Source: Pholiota molesta (taxonomy: Eukaryota; Basidiomycota; Agaricomycetes; Agaricales; Strophariaceae). Taken from it: 64,000 nucleotides of DNA. Below are positions 49,465 to 61,356 of this stretch, piece after piece; within the stretch, counting starts at the first letter, position 1; each line of letters opens with the position of its first letter. The translations under genes and the position numbers were made by a program. The stretch lies in assembly GCA_014925825.1 (NCBI GenBank), contig JACGCK010000002.1, positions 248,001 to 312,000 on the forward strand, read 5' to 3'. The notes below the pieces were generated by a model. That model saw only the letters and a list, made by a program, of their open reading frames with translations, made no database searches and was not told the DNA's origin.

Positions 49465-51623
49465 TTAAACTGCTGTGTAGACAATGATTTTGTCCAGATC
49501 TGCGGCATAATCTACAAAAATTTCCATCGGTATGAGTGCATCCAGCTTAACTGTATTCGCTACGCACTGGCTTGATCAGCGGAAAATGTAATTGAGTTGG
49601 CCCCACTTCGCAAGTTGAGTTGAATGGGGACGGAAAGAACGACATGCCCGCCTCCAGTATTAGGCTGGTCCACTAGCACACTTGCACCACCATTTACACT
49701 GAGAATGGAGAAAGGGATATTGAACCAACACTCATATGCTAAATATGAGAATCACTGACCTAACTGTGGTGTTCCGCCAGTCAGAATCGCCTTGAATTTT
49801 TTCTTAGTATCTACCGTAGAAAGGTCTTTATCTAAGTATGCGAACTTACCATTGGCAAAATAAAGCGACACCCATTGGTTAGAACCAATGCCTTGGACGT
49901 TATTGATGGTCAGGGATCCGCCATGTCCTTCAGAAAGGTCACAAGGGCGCTATTAGTATAAACGACAATGTTGGTGCAACCAATCAGATCAATACGCACC
50001 AAGATATCCAACGGCCTTCCCACCAGAAAACGATGGATCGGACAAGATAGTGGCAGAGCCGGATATCGTCCCACTTTCAGCTTCATAACTTGTCCCAGTG
50101 GCTGCAGTATATGTTCCTGCTTCTAGGTTTACAGACCATACATCGGCTGCAACAATCTGAGGTACGCCACTATTCCAACTCAGCGGGTACCAGATGTATG
50201 TGCTGCTTCCGAGCAAGCTTGGCCTCCAGCGGTCACCCATATAAATCGCAGAGTTGCCGAGGAGCATATCAAAAGCATTTTGCGAAAAGTATGTGTTGAC
50301 TGCCTCAGGTGCAATGTCCGCTTGTCCGGACCAAGGTCCGGCTAGGGACTGGTGATAACCAACGTTCATAAAAGGGCTGGATCGCCAGTATGGACTAAGA
50401 CATACCGAAGTACTGAAGTATTTGTTTGGATTGGGAGCCCAACCGCTGGTATGCGATGCGAATAGGTAGTAGAGCTAGACAGGGATCAAGATTGTTCACT
50501 AATAATGAACTGGAATACTTACTCCATTACGCTTTAATACTCCAGGTGCTTCCAATGTCGAGCCTTTCGAACAACGCTTTTTATAGCAAGCGATGTCCAG
50601 AGTGTTTTTTTACGTACCAGAAAGCTGACTTGTTACGGATGTGACGTTGTAATAATTAGCATCCAGTTTGGATATCTTGAAATTTTGGTTATTGTCGGAT
50701 GCGTAGAGTAGATATGACGATTGAGCAACTTTCGCAGAGGAATGAGGCGTATATACCGAGTTGTGGTTTCGGAATGAGAAACATACCGTCGTCTGAAGAG
50801 AACATTGGAATTTTAAAATGAATAAATCTTCTGATCGTATACTCACCATCTTGGAATAGCCCCATGTCTCTCGAGTCTGCACCGAGGGGTTTGAAGCTAG
50901 ACTTGTATGTGTATGGACCGCATGGCGATTTCGCGGTCGCAACCCCCACTTCTGCTGCTCCGTAGCTCACGTTGAATCAAGTATCAGATAGTGTTTGAAT
51001 ATCTGGAAATAGGGATAAAAACTTACTCGGATGTGTCGGAGTGGAACCACATGACGTACTCGGAATTCTAAGTAAAATATTGTAAAGCATCGTATTCGAC
51101 AAGCTTCAGAATACGCACGGCCTTATTAAAAAGGACTGATGATGGTGAAAGAACCATGTCATTTGTGAAGTCTCGCGATACGTATGATATCTTGAATGCT
51201 AACCTTTCGGACGCTCTACGATATTAGAAGTCGATATCATAGTGCCGCTGATTGGGCTGAGTGCGTCGTTTTGACGAGTCCAAGTAACAAGGTCGGATGA
51301 CTGTTGAGTTTGCCCTTTGATATCATGTGCAGTAGAGATGTATATATAAACGTACCTGATAGCACGATACAGCTTTAAATAACGCACTGTTGAGCGACTT
51401 GTCTTCGCCAAACCAATAGTACTGCGTCCCAACCTGTGTACAAAAATGCTTATAATTGCGTTACATGACAATTGGTTAGCGCAGAAACCTTTAAGAACCC
51501 TCCGCCATGTGCTTGAATTGTATTTCCGCTGGTGTCTGTCCACGTAGCTCCAGGGACAATCACAGCAGAGTAGGCAACGGAGAGGATTGAGAGAACACCA
51601 ACAAGTCGACGGAGGTAATTCAT
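49465..51623 (-). CDS. GH43 exo-beta-1,3-galactanase with CBM35
   Basis: The start at 51623 gives a signal peptide (MNYLRRLVGVLSILSVAYSA). The catalytic domain starts PGATWTDTSGNTIQAHGGGF, then YYWFGEDKSLNSALFKAVSCY, NDALSPISGTMISTSNIVER, TAYLLYASDNNQNFKISKLD, TLEAPGVLKRNGVYYLFASH and AIYMGDRWRPSLLGSSTYIW. A C-terminal CBM35-type domain follows (GTSYEAESGTISGSATIL, FSGGKAVGYLG, ...ADLDKIIVY). This arrangement matches the Phanerochaete chrysosporium beta-1,3-galactanase Pc1,3Gal43A nearly block for block. It would act outside the cell on arabinogalactan side chains. A TATAAAA lies about 70 bp upstream. Confidence 0.94.
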
Positions 51624-51689
51624 AGGTTGGGACTTGGTTTATCAGTAAAAGATGGGCTAATAAGGGATACAGACAATTGTGTCCAACCA

Positions 51690-51696
51690 TTTTATA
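51690..51696 (-). promoter_or_regulatory. Likely TATA box of the GH43 gene
   Basis: TATAAAA on the minus strand, about 67-73 bp upstream of the GH43 ATG. TATA boxes are common in inducible secreted-enzyme genes. Confidence 0.45.
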
Positions 51697-52318
51697 CATA
51701 ACACAATATGGGCGGACTCCGCGCCGCCTTCTCGGTCTCTAGTTCGAAGCGCTATCATGGTCCAGTTGACGACATAGACGGCAATACTCCGGAAAAAGAG
51801 GTGTAGAAGTCAAGTGGAAGTGAATATGACCAGTGAGAGATGTGGCTAACAGCAGTCAGATGTACAGGATCATTGACGGCGAGAAGTGAGAATAATTCCA
51901 ATGTAAAGTGGCAAATGTACCCCATGATATCACCGGAAGCAACCATATGCACCAATAACATCAGGATTAGAGAAGCAGAGCAAGAAGAAGAACGGCATTG
52001 AAATCAAATGCCTGAGCATTGACAATGGAGAGCGATAATCTTGCGGTCGCGCGGTCGCTCGTGCGATGATAGTATCAACGGAGGGTCGAGTTGCAGCTGA
52101 CTCTTAACGGAAGTCCTCAAAAAGCGATAATATGGCGAGGATTATCGACGGAACGACAAATATATCTATATATCAAGGATAAAGTTAACATTCAGAGAGA
52201 AATGGTATAAAGAACACACTAACCCTCGTCATCGAGCTTCAAGCTTCAAGATTAAGTAGTATTCAAGGTGTGAAGGTTGTTTGAGTTCAACGGTGGCTGT
52301 GCTCGTTTAATACGATGG

Positions 52319-52324
52319 CACGTG
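52319..52324. promoter_or_regulatory. E-box CACGTG upstream of the acetyl-CoA transporter
   Basis: CACGTG about 160 bp upstream of the ATG at 52485. Confidence 0.35.
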
Positions 52325-52484
52325 TAGCGATTCAGAGACGTGTCGATATTATTGCACAAAATCGTTTCTCTTAAACCAACCTTACCCGTCTTCTCGCACA
52401 AAACGCGTTACATTTTTCTCTATAGCGCCCGCCCCTACGACTACCATAAATAGGCGCCGAAAACTCCTCAAAAATAAGGAGGCT

Positions 52485-54886
52485 ATGCCAAGAAACGGTA
52501 CCCCCAGGGAACCTATGGCCGTTACCTCTTCTCTGAATAGCATCCATATATCTCCACGGACCCCACGAACACCGCGTTCAAACATGGCTATTGGAGAAGA
52601 GGAAGATGCAGAGCTAGAACTTCTGAACGAGGAGGAGAGAACACAATTGGCGAGGCATTTTCACGATTCGGAGGATGATGCGTCTATCTTGGAAACTGAG
52701 GATGTAAGCAAAAGGCCTATATCTCCCAAAGATAAACGGAACATGGTTTTACTCTGTGTATTATGTGGGTCGGCTCATCCCATTCCAAAGTCGTTTGCTT
52801 ACGCACAATTCCATCAAGATTTGTTACAAGGCATTCCGGTACGTGGCAGTTTAGTTATTGTACGGCCGTCATATTGAATACATGGCACATCAGTTAGGGC
52901 TAGCCCTCGGTGAACAAGCTTCTGTATATTGCGTTATCTTATTTCTGACCAGTACCCTTTTACTTCACCTTAGGATCCGTACCATTTTTGTTAAAGGAAC
53001 ATCTATCCTACTCCCAACTAGGAACTTTTGCTTTGTCCAGTTATCCTTATTCCCTCAAATTATTGTGGTCGCCAATTGTAGATTCTCTTTTCTTCAAGTC
53101 CTTTGGTCGTCGCAAGTCATGGATAGTACCGATGCAACTAATAGTTGGCTCTTTAATGTTATATATTTCGTTGAATGTGCAAAGGCTAATGGATGACGTG
53201 AGTCCTTTTCTCGATTCGTTAAACTATAGACTTATCGTGTTTCTAGCCAGCACATAATGTTGTCGAGTTGACAACCGTTTTCACTATGCTTGTTACCTTT
53301 TCCGCTACTCAAGGCAAGTCAGTCATGGCCCAGAGCTTTATTGCGTTATTTACTTTCGTTTTGCAGATATTGCTGTCGACGGTAACAATGCTGTTTTTCA
53401 ATGTTTCGGAACAGAGCTGAATGCACTCTTGTAGGATGGGCTTTGACGCTTCTGTCCCAGGATTGTCTTTCGTACGCTTCGACTTGCCAGACCATTGGAT
53501 TGAATACGGGTTTCTTTGCTTCTTTTACCGTATTCCTTGCTTTTAATAGCGAAGCATTTGCGTGAGTACCGACTCAATTTCTACCTATTCTTACCATAGG
53601 CTAAGCTCAACCTAGTGCCAAATGGGGAGTACCCCATATCACTTTAGCAGGCTACTTGCGATTCTGGAGCGTAGTATGCTTTGTTATCACAATATGGCTT
53701 GTCATATTCAAAAAAGAGGTCTTTGATTCAGTTCTCTACACTACGCGCATGACTCACAGGCCATATAGGATAAAGAGCCAGCCAGCAATGCGGACATGAG
53801 TATTAAAGCTGTATACAAAACTATATGGACGATTTGCCAATTGAAACGTAATTACATCAGTTTATTTTTTCATTCGAGTCAGCTCACTCATTCTTCCATT
53901 CAGATATCCAGCTTCTTATTATAATGCATTTGTTCGCAAAAGTTGGATTTGCTGCAAACGATGCAGCTACCGGTCTGAAACTTGTGGAGAAAGGGCTTAA
54001 ACGTGAAGACCTCGCTCTTGTTGTACTTATCGATTTTCCATTTCAAATCATGGGAGGATGGTTAGCGGCTAAGTGGTCTAGAGGTGATCGACCTCTTCGC
54101 CCGTGGATTTATGCATTTTGGCCACGCCTCGTATTTGCACTCATTGCCACGCTCATCGTATATTGGTTCCCCAGACCTCCTATCTCAATGGGATTCTTTA
54201 TTCTGCTCATTGTCCACACTGTTCTGTCATCTTTTGCTTCGTAAGCGTCATTCCTCTATCTCTGTTTCTGTCGCTTCTAAAAACTGCCGGCTTAGAACTG
54301 TTCAATTTGTCGGAATTTCTGCTTTCCATACCCGGGTATCTGATCCCTTAATTGGAGGAACCTACATGACGGTAATGACTGTTGCAGATTCGCTACTGAC
54401 CACGCGCTAATACTGTTTTTAGCTACTGAACACTTTTACCAACATGGGAGGTACATGGCCAAAATGGTTTGTCCTTAAAGGTAAGACAAATGCAACATGC
54501 TGCCGTTGTTCCTTCTAACGTAATTTACAGGTATCGACCTATTCAGTGTTGCAACATGCAAAGTGCCAGACGCTGCTATCAAAGGTAGATGGCGTATCTT
54601 AATATTCAGGATTTTCAATGCTAATATTACCCGGCTAGCTACGGAATGCATTTCAGATCATGGGAAAGCGGCGTGCAAAGAAATCGACGGGATTTGTGTC
54701 ACGGAAACAGACGGGTACTATATTATAAGTGCCATATCCATCGGTTTCGGAATCATTTTCCTGGTGGCATACATTCTTCCAACTGCTCGGAAATTACAAA
54801 GTGAGAGCCAGATTGTCCGCTTGTTCTTGGTGCTCACAATCTTGTTAGGGCTACCGACTTCAGTTTGGCGGGTCAAAATGAGTTGA
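52485..54886 (+). CDS. Acetyl-CoA transporter (SLC33A1/AT-1 family)
   Basis: A multi-pass membrane protein that moves acetyl-CoA into the ER lumen in animals. After a Ser/Pro/Glu-rich N-terminus the family signature follows: YLLQGIPLGLALGSVPFLLKE, YPYSLKLLWSPIVDSLFFKSFGRRKSWIVP, VFTMLVTFSATQDIAVDGWAL, GLNTGFFASFTVFLAFNSEAF, FAKVGFAANDAATGLKLVE, GFFILLIVHTVLSSFASTVQFV and FHTRVSDPLIGGTYMTLLNTFTNMGGTWP. The final exon, spliced after KLQ, reads RLPTSVWRVKMS, matching the family C-terminus. About ten introns. The start ATG at 52485 begins MPRNGTPRE; a second Met nearby (MAVTSSL) is possible. Confidence 0.93.
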
Positions 54887-55027
54887 TTATTGCACGATGT
54901 AATTACATAGTTGGCAGGGAAATTTATGTATACAAAGCACGGTATGCATATGCTGGCCTAAGTACGAGTCTGTGTCAGTGGGAAAGACTGACCCTAAAGA
55001 AGATTTACCCACGGTCCAAATATTTTC

Positions 55028-55033
55028 CACGTG
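55028..55033. promoter_or_regulatory. E-box CACGTG upstream of the GYF gene
   Basis: CACGTG about 107-112 bp upstream of the GYF-gene ATG, in the 253-bp gap after the transporter stop. Confidence 0.35.
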
Positions 55034-55139
55034 TGAATCCAAAGGCGCTTGAAGTTGCAGTAAATCCACATTTTTCGGAAATTCATCCACTGCAATCCCT
55101 CCAACTCAAACGTATTCGCTACTTTTGAAATCTTTCACA

Positions 55140-58100
55140 ATGTCTACCACCACCATGCATTTCGGTCCAGAATGGATGCGCACAAAGCATCAGCCTTTGT
55201 CCCGAGCCCAGCCTCCTCCCTCGCCACCCCCAACTAATACCATTTCTGGTGCTGCCGTATCGACCTATTCAGCCCTTGTTTCCGCAACGCCTCCTGCGCC
55301 TTCCGAAGCCAGCGATGAAGTCCATCCTTTCCGCTACTCGAAGGAGGAGCTAATTCGAATTTACCAAGAAGGAGGCAAAGGAGGACTTGGCTTAGAGGTG
55401 GAAAGGTGGGAAGGTGTAGTCCGCGAAGCTGGGGCAGAGCCCATTGCTTTGCGCGAAATGGCTGAAACCGAGAAGAAAGTTCGTGATTTGCTTTCATTCA
55501 CTGCATGGGTCGTAAAGCGTACTAACCCGAATATAGCTTTTTGCAGGACCTTTGAATTCAGAACTTCGTCGTCGTCCCAGCCAATCTACCGACTTCCTGT
55601 CGCCACTCAATACCTCAACTCTGGATCGTCCAAGACTGGCACATAGCGCCTCCTCTAGCGCCAATAGTCCTTTGCGAGAGCGGTTTGGGGCGCTCAAGCG
55701 TCGAGACAGTGGCGCCACAGGATCATCAGGTAATTTTTTGTGCAAGGCCAAATTCAATCTTTGGTCTCTGATTATGATTTATAGACCCTGCAATGCTCAG
55801 TCTTCCGCGAAAACCTTCCCTTTCGACTTTACAGGCCCCCACACTCTCTCCTCGCGATGTCTCTCCTCGCACGCGAGTCGGATATACTTCAAGTTTCGAT
55901 GGCGTACTGAACAGCGGCGAGTCATGGATTGCCAGACGCCGCACGGCCGAGGCACCAACTAAAATAGGAAATGGCTCGGGTCGTGAAACTAATGATAACC
56001 AGCAAAATAAAGCTTCTGACATACTTGAAGAAGAAAAGGAAGATGAACAACGGGCTGGCTCGGGCGCTCAACAAGGAGAAAGTCAATCCTTTTCCCCCTC
56101 TTCCCCTCAATTGCATACTGAAGAACCGCATCAATTCGACGCCATGAATGCACCAATAGATAATGTTGGAAATGCTATACCGACAAACTGTTTCCCCACA
56201 AATGGGACTACAAATTCCAATCGTTATGGAAATGATCATATAGGAGTTGGCCCTCCGCCTGGATTGGTTGATTTGGCTGCTGTCGAATGGTCATATAAAG
56301 ATCCAACTGGTCAAATTCAAGGTATTTATCTCATTTTATGTATTATCCATTGCTAGAAATGACATCGTAATCTAGGTCCTTTCCGTGCTGATTTGATGCA
56401 AAAATGGTACAATGCAGGCTACTTTTCCTCGGATCTACCAATGAAGAGAGTTGTATATGATACTCATTGGACAACGGTGGAGGAACTTATACAGAAAGCT
56501 AACGGAGAAAATATATTTCTTTCTCCGTTAGTAGCTTCCATTCCAATTAATCATGGCAATGGCTCTCCCTCACAGACTTATCCACTACCGGATGGCGCTT
56601 CCAGCGAACCGTTCCAACCTGCGCCAATTCGAACTCTGCGGACATCCACTCTGGAATCATATTTGAACGGTGGTTCCATAGCCTCAGATTCGCCATCCTC
56701 ATCCGTTGGTGCCTCTCATTTCGCCAATCCTTCTCCTGATCCCGGTGCATTTGGCGGACGGGATATTAAGCCATACTATGGTGGTGATGTTGCTGGCCGT
56801 TTAAACAATTTTGGGGTACAAGATCTTTCGCCCTATCCTGACAGGCGTCCATTAGGACACGAGTATCCAAATAACGCGATGAATGTACCCCCACAAGGGC
56901 CGTCCTTTGGTAACTTCGTATCCGATCGTGATCCTATATATAATGCATACAGCTATAATCAGCAACCTATTGCTCACGACCCATGGATGATGCCATCAAC
57001 AATGTTCGCTGGAGGTCGAGAACTCACAGGTATCTACGTTCAATACTTATGTCATCGATAAGCGCTTAACATGACTCAGGACGTCCAGAAAATGTTCATA
57101 ATGAACCGATGCCTAGGGCATTTAACCAGCCTGGCGTTTATCTTAATGGCAACCTGGCAGGATTCAACGGACATATCCCTGGACAGAACGATATCCATCA
57201 GAGTTATAGCCAATATGAATTCGGCGCGCAACCTGGTTTCCAGAATACCCAAAATTTAAATCAATCGGGATCTCCAGCGCGAGCTCTGCGTGAAAATGGT
57301 CCTCAATCAAACCCATTGATAGGATTTCGTGATCTGAACCTTGATTCAGTCGTTTCCAAGTCTCCGCCAACAAATACATCCAATCTTCCAACAGTCCCTA
57401 TCCAATCTCCATGGAATGGGTTGTCTAAAACGTCTACACCCGAGCATATTGCTAAATCTGACAACGTTCAACCCATTTCTGCTTCGACTATTCCACATCC
57501 TGCTGCGCCAGTACCTCAACCACCGTGGAATCAAGAGGCAATATTCAGAATTCCTGCAGAACGCAAGTCATCTGTACTTGTGGAGGGTTCCTTGGAGACC
57601 AAAACAAGTACGGTTTGGAACAGTAATGCAACGGCAAACAATCTTACAACTGGAAATCTTGTGCAAAATAATGAACAGCAAGAAGTAACTAAAATCGCCG
57701 TCAAGAAGGGTGTTTCTCCCATCGAACACAAGGTACACTCACCGGAACCGTCTGACCCCACGCCAGTCTCTGAAATCTCAGCCGCTCAATCGAATCAGTC
57801 TTCGAAAGCACTTCAGAAACCAGCCTTAGCACCTCTAACTTCACCAACAGCAACAGAGGCACCAGTACCTCCTGTCATCCCAAAAGCTGCCTGGGCGAAA
57901 GAAGAGGAAGGGAAGACGAAAAAGGCTGCGGTTCCGTCGATAAGCCTGCGCGAGATACAGGAGGCCGAAGCGAAAAAGCTGGAAAGTCGAAAAGCTGCAG
58001 AACGAGAAAAGGAGAAGTTGGCAAGAGTCTCGGCCGTAGTGGAGACTAAGGAAGACACCCAACCATTTACTACTTCGTGGGGACTCCCAACCTCTCAAGC

Positions 58101-59016
58101 TGGCTCTCGTGCCAGTATCACACCTCGAGAAGTTCCTACTGTTCCAGCCCAATCTCCGGCCACAATACCTGTTTGGACGACTCCACTAAAACAACCGACC
58201 ATCAAGAAGACTATGAAGGAGATTCAAGAAGAGGAGGAAGGACGCAAAAAGCTCGCTGCCTTGAAAGAGACGTCAATCCCAGTTCCATCGAAAAGAGGTT
58301 ATGCGGAAACTACAACGAAGGTTCGTATGTCTGTATTTGCATTCTGTTCTCATGCTTACATTATCGTAGATTGTTGCCCCTTCGCCGGCGTCTACTTCCA
58401 GTAACGCTTGGACTACGGTTGGGCCGAGTGGAAAAACAACCACCCCTGTAATGCCTTCGCCCGTTCGTTCACTCGTGCAGAACTCGACGCCGGTGTCTGT
58501 TCCCGGTACTTCGACATTATCTCGTGTTTCGAGCTCGCCTGTACAGCGTAATGTGGCCAATTCTGCATTGAAGACACGCCCAGTAGTCACGAAAACGGAC
58601 GATCTTTCGGATGCTCCTTCTCACGACTTCCTCAAATGGCTCAGTGATTCATTGAAAGGATTGAATAGTTCCGTCAACGGTGAGTTTGTTCCGCGCCTTG
58701 TGTGTCGCATTTGCTTAACAGATGTTCAGTGGAGGAAATCGTCTCGATGCTCTTGTCCTTCCCCCTAGATCCCGACGCCTCTACGATTGAAATCATTTCC
58801 GATACTATCTATTCCAACAGTACGACTCTTGATGGAAGGCGTTTCGCATCTGAATTTGTCGCTAAACGGAAGGCCGATGCGCGCTCCAAAGGCTCTGCTT
58901 CGAGCAAGGCCAAACCAATCTCCGTCGCGGACGTCGTAAAGGCAACACCGAAAGCCACGCAGCCGGAGTGGGGTTTCAAGGTTGTTAACAAGAAGAAGAA
59001 AGGCGGTAGATCGTAA
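55140..59016 (+). CDS. SMY2: GYF-domain protein (Smy2/GIGYF type)
   Basis: GYF-domain proteins bind Pro-rich partners and act in translational repression and ER-Golgi events (yeast Smy2/Syh1, animal GIGYF). The N-terminus starts MSTTTMHFGPEWMRTKHQ and has a short helix-forming motif (YSKEELIRIYQEGGKG). The GYF domain is at about 56.28-56.52 kb: VEWSYKDPTGQIQGPF, MQKWYNAGYFSSDLPMKRV, THWTTVEELIQ, with the intron exactly at the Q-G-P-F motif. A long Ser/Pro/Asn-rich region follows, with a coiled Glu/Lys/Arg stretch (LREIQEAEAKKLESRKAAER). The C-terminal region SHDFLKWLSDSLKGLNSSV...SVEEIVSMLLSFPLDPD and GFKVVNKKKKGGRS matches the tail of Smy2-like proteins. Confidence 0.92.
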
Positions 59017-59353
59017 TTGGCCAAGGAACCTTATTGACAATGTCGGGATTGAGCGATATCTTACTAATCATATAATGTGGATTATTGTTTCATGCAGCTA
59101 TCATCTGCGATGTGGAATTATGTCACCGGGGTAATTGAAGAGGAGTACCATTATGATTAAACAACGGGTATGTTATATAGGCTGTCACTGGAAAAGCAAA
59201 ACAATATATCGATATCCAATCGGCAAGGACCAGTAGATTCTGAAAGAATATAGGACCAGACATAGCATTTCAAGGGAAGCAAGAGACTAAGGAAGAAAAC
59301 TTTTGAAGACACATGTTTGTTACATCAAGAACAGTACAAACAGCAGTGTAGAA
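59017..59353. other. Convergent 3' region, no gene seen
   Basis: AT-rich gap of about 340 bases between the GYF-gene stop and the SR-like protein stop. Probably both 3' UTRs. Confidence 0.5.
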
Positions 59354-61186
59354 TTAAGGCCGTCTATAAGCGCCAGTAGGTTCGATCATGTCTCTGTTGT
59401 TGCGAGGAGGAACATAATCCCTAGTGGGGCGAGCAGTAGGTGGAGCAGCAGCAGAGCCAGACATGTAGCCATTCATGGGAGGATAGCCATCATACGGAGG
59501 AGCGACTGCTCGAGGACTTTCTGATCGACGCCTGCACAGGGGATTGATATGGTTGAGATGTTTGATTCTGGGAAGAATGGATTCAAACATACCTATACCT
59601 TGCAGCAGGAGAACTGTTGTTCAAGCGAGGATAGTCAGGAGCGTAGCGAGGTGGAGTGACAGGCCGGCTACGGTAGTCAGGATAGTCGCTGCAATGACGA
59701 TCAACATTGATATGTAATTTATTGAGAAAAGAAATTACCGAGGAGGGACTCGTTCATAATCGTCTCTTGCTCTAGGTGGTGTTCGAGGTCTTGGCCCAGG
59801 TGGTCCAGAGTATGGTGGATAGCGGTCATTAGGCCTCCTGTCATATCGATCATATACAGGCGGCGGTGGTGGCGGAGCCCCATAGCCACGGTAAGGAGGA
59901 ACATCTGGCACAGGTGGAGGATATCTGCCCCTAAAATCTGAAGGTGGGAACCTGTCCCTCTCAACGACAGGAGGTGGCGGTGGCCCCCGTCGGAAATCAT
60001 CGTACTCGCGAGCACGAGCACCAGGAGGAGGTCCATAATCTCGATATTCACGAGGCGATGGAGGTCTACGAAGGTCTCGCACCGCAGCAGGTGGGGGATA
60101 ATCATATCGACTATCCCGTGGGGGGAGCCGCTGAGAAAAGTCATCACGAGGTGGGCCATTCCGACTGGGACGTCCGTTATAGTCCCCTTGGATGCGATCA
60201 ATCAGTGGAGAATCATAGTTTGAGCGTCGATGAGATCTGAAAAGAAAGGCGATATAGCTGATTGTTATTGTGTCGTTTAAAGCAGAGACTTACGGTCCAC
60301 TGGTATTTGGACATTCTCTATCGTAAATAAATAAAAATCAGCCGCAATGTAGATAAATCAGTCAGATTGAATCGAACCTTGCCCAATGTCCCATTTGCGC
60401 GCACTTAAAGCAAGCGCCGGGATCACCAGCAAATTTTGCAGTTCTCCCGCCGCCGTGTGAGAGTTCAACGCGGATCTTGTTGCCCATAAAGTAACCTTCG
60501 TGATATTTTGCGACACTTTCCTCGGCAGCTTCTCTGCTATCGAATTCCTGCAAGTGAGGTATTGATAAATACGTTGTGGTAAGAAGCTGGATAAACATAC
60601 CACGAAGCCATAACCAACTCTGCAGAGACATCAGGCACAACGTCTGAGGAAAGTGATGAACTAACGTACTTCAATTCGATGTTAACAATGTTTCCTATCT
60701 TCCCGAAGCAACCTTGTAAATCTTCTTGACGGGTATGTTCTGGAAGACCACCAATGTAGACTTTGTTCGGCTGCGCAGCAGAAGGTAAACACCAGTAGAG
60801 ACAGAAGGAATCAGAAGAATTATGCGAAGCACAGAGCAGAGAAGCCTCCTGAAAGTTAACAGAAGATGGGTTCGGAGCTCAAGAGAGTGCAGCCCAGCAT
60901 CGCAATGCCAAACCCAGGAAAAGCCCCGAAGGAAGAAGCAAAGGACAGACAGAAATGACCTAAGCACCTTAACCTGCTTTTCGCGGAATGTTTCATTTTC
61001 GCTTACACTGGAACCACGAGGAGGAAAATCTGGGTTTTCGGGATCCTGAATGGTACCGCGTTCGTCGACAGGTAGAGACACTCCTGTGGATTGTCCGTTG
61101 CCCACGGGACCCATTGATTGGTCTTCTTGAGGACCCCAGTTGTCGGGTGGCATGGAAGAGTCTTCGACGGGGTTGGGAGCAGCCAT
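59354..61186 (-). CDS. RRM and zinc-knuckle SR-like splicing factor
   Basis: The start at 61186 gives MAAPNPVEDSSMPPDNWG. After a 197-nt intron (60771-60967) the RRM begins at NKVYIGGLPEHTRQEDLQGCFGKIG (RNP2 VYIGGL) and continues across a short intron to YGFVEFDSREAAEESVA (RNP1 YGFVEF). A CCHC knuckle follows: C-F-K-C-A-Q-M-G-H-W-A-R-E-C. The rest is Arg/Asp/Tyr/Pro-rich with repeated RDY, RPP and RYPP units, ending AYRRP. This RRM-knuckle-RS layout is that of SRSF7/RSZ-type splicing factors, so a nuclear pre-mRNA splicing or export role is likely. The RS region has few true RS dipeptides and more RDY/RPP, so substrate or kinase control may differ. Confidence 0.88.
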
Positions 61187-61356
61187 AGTCAGCAGTACGT
61201 CGTAGTTCAAGACAAACCCTTGAACACGAAAACTGACAACATACATTTCAACCTCCGACAGAGCCCGTGATCCTGAGAAAACATATTGCGGACTCTGAAA
61301 TTATAATCTATCTTCATGATAAGTAACTGATTAGGAAACCTGTCAACATCTATGCC

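Larger units (their letters stand above)
51624..52484. other. Divergent promoter region (GH43 / acetyl-CoA transporter)
   Basis: Gap of about 860 bases. On the minus strand TATAAAA lies at 51696-51690 for the GH43 gene; on the plus strand CACGTG lies at 52319-52324. Some short open frames exist but none looks like a gene. Confidence 0.45.

Noticed and set aside
51624..52484. A minus-strand open frame upstream of the GH43 gene
   Set aside because: It lacks a recognisable domain and overlaps the expected promoter of the GH43 gene.
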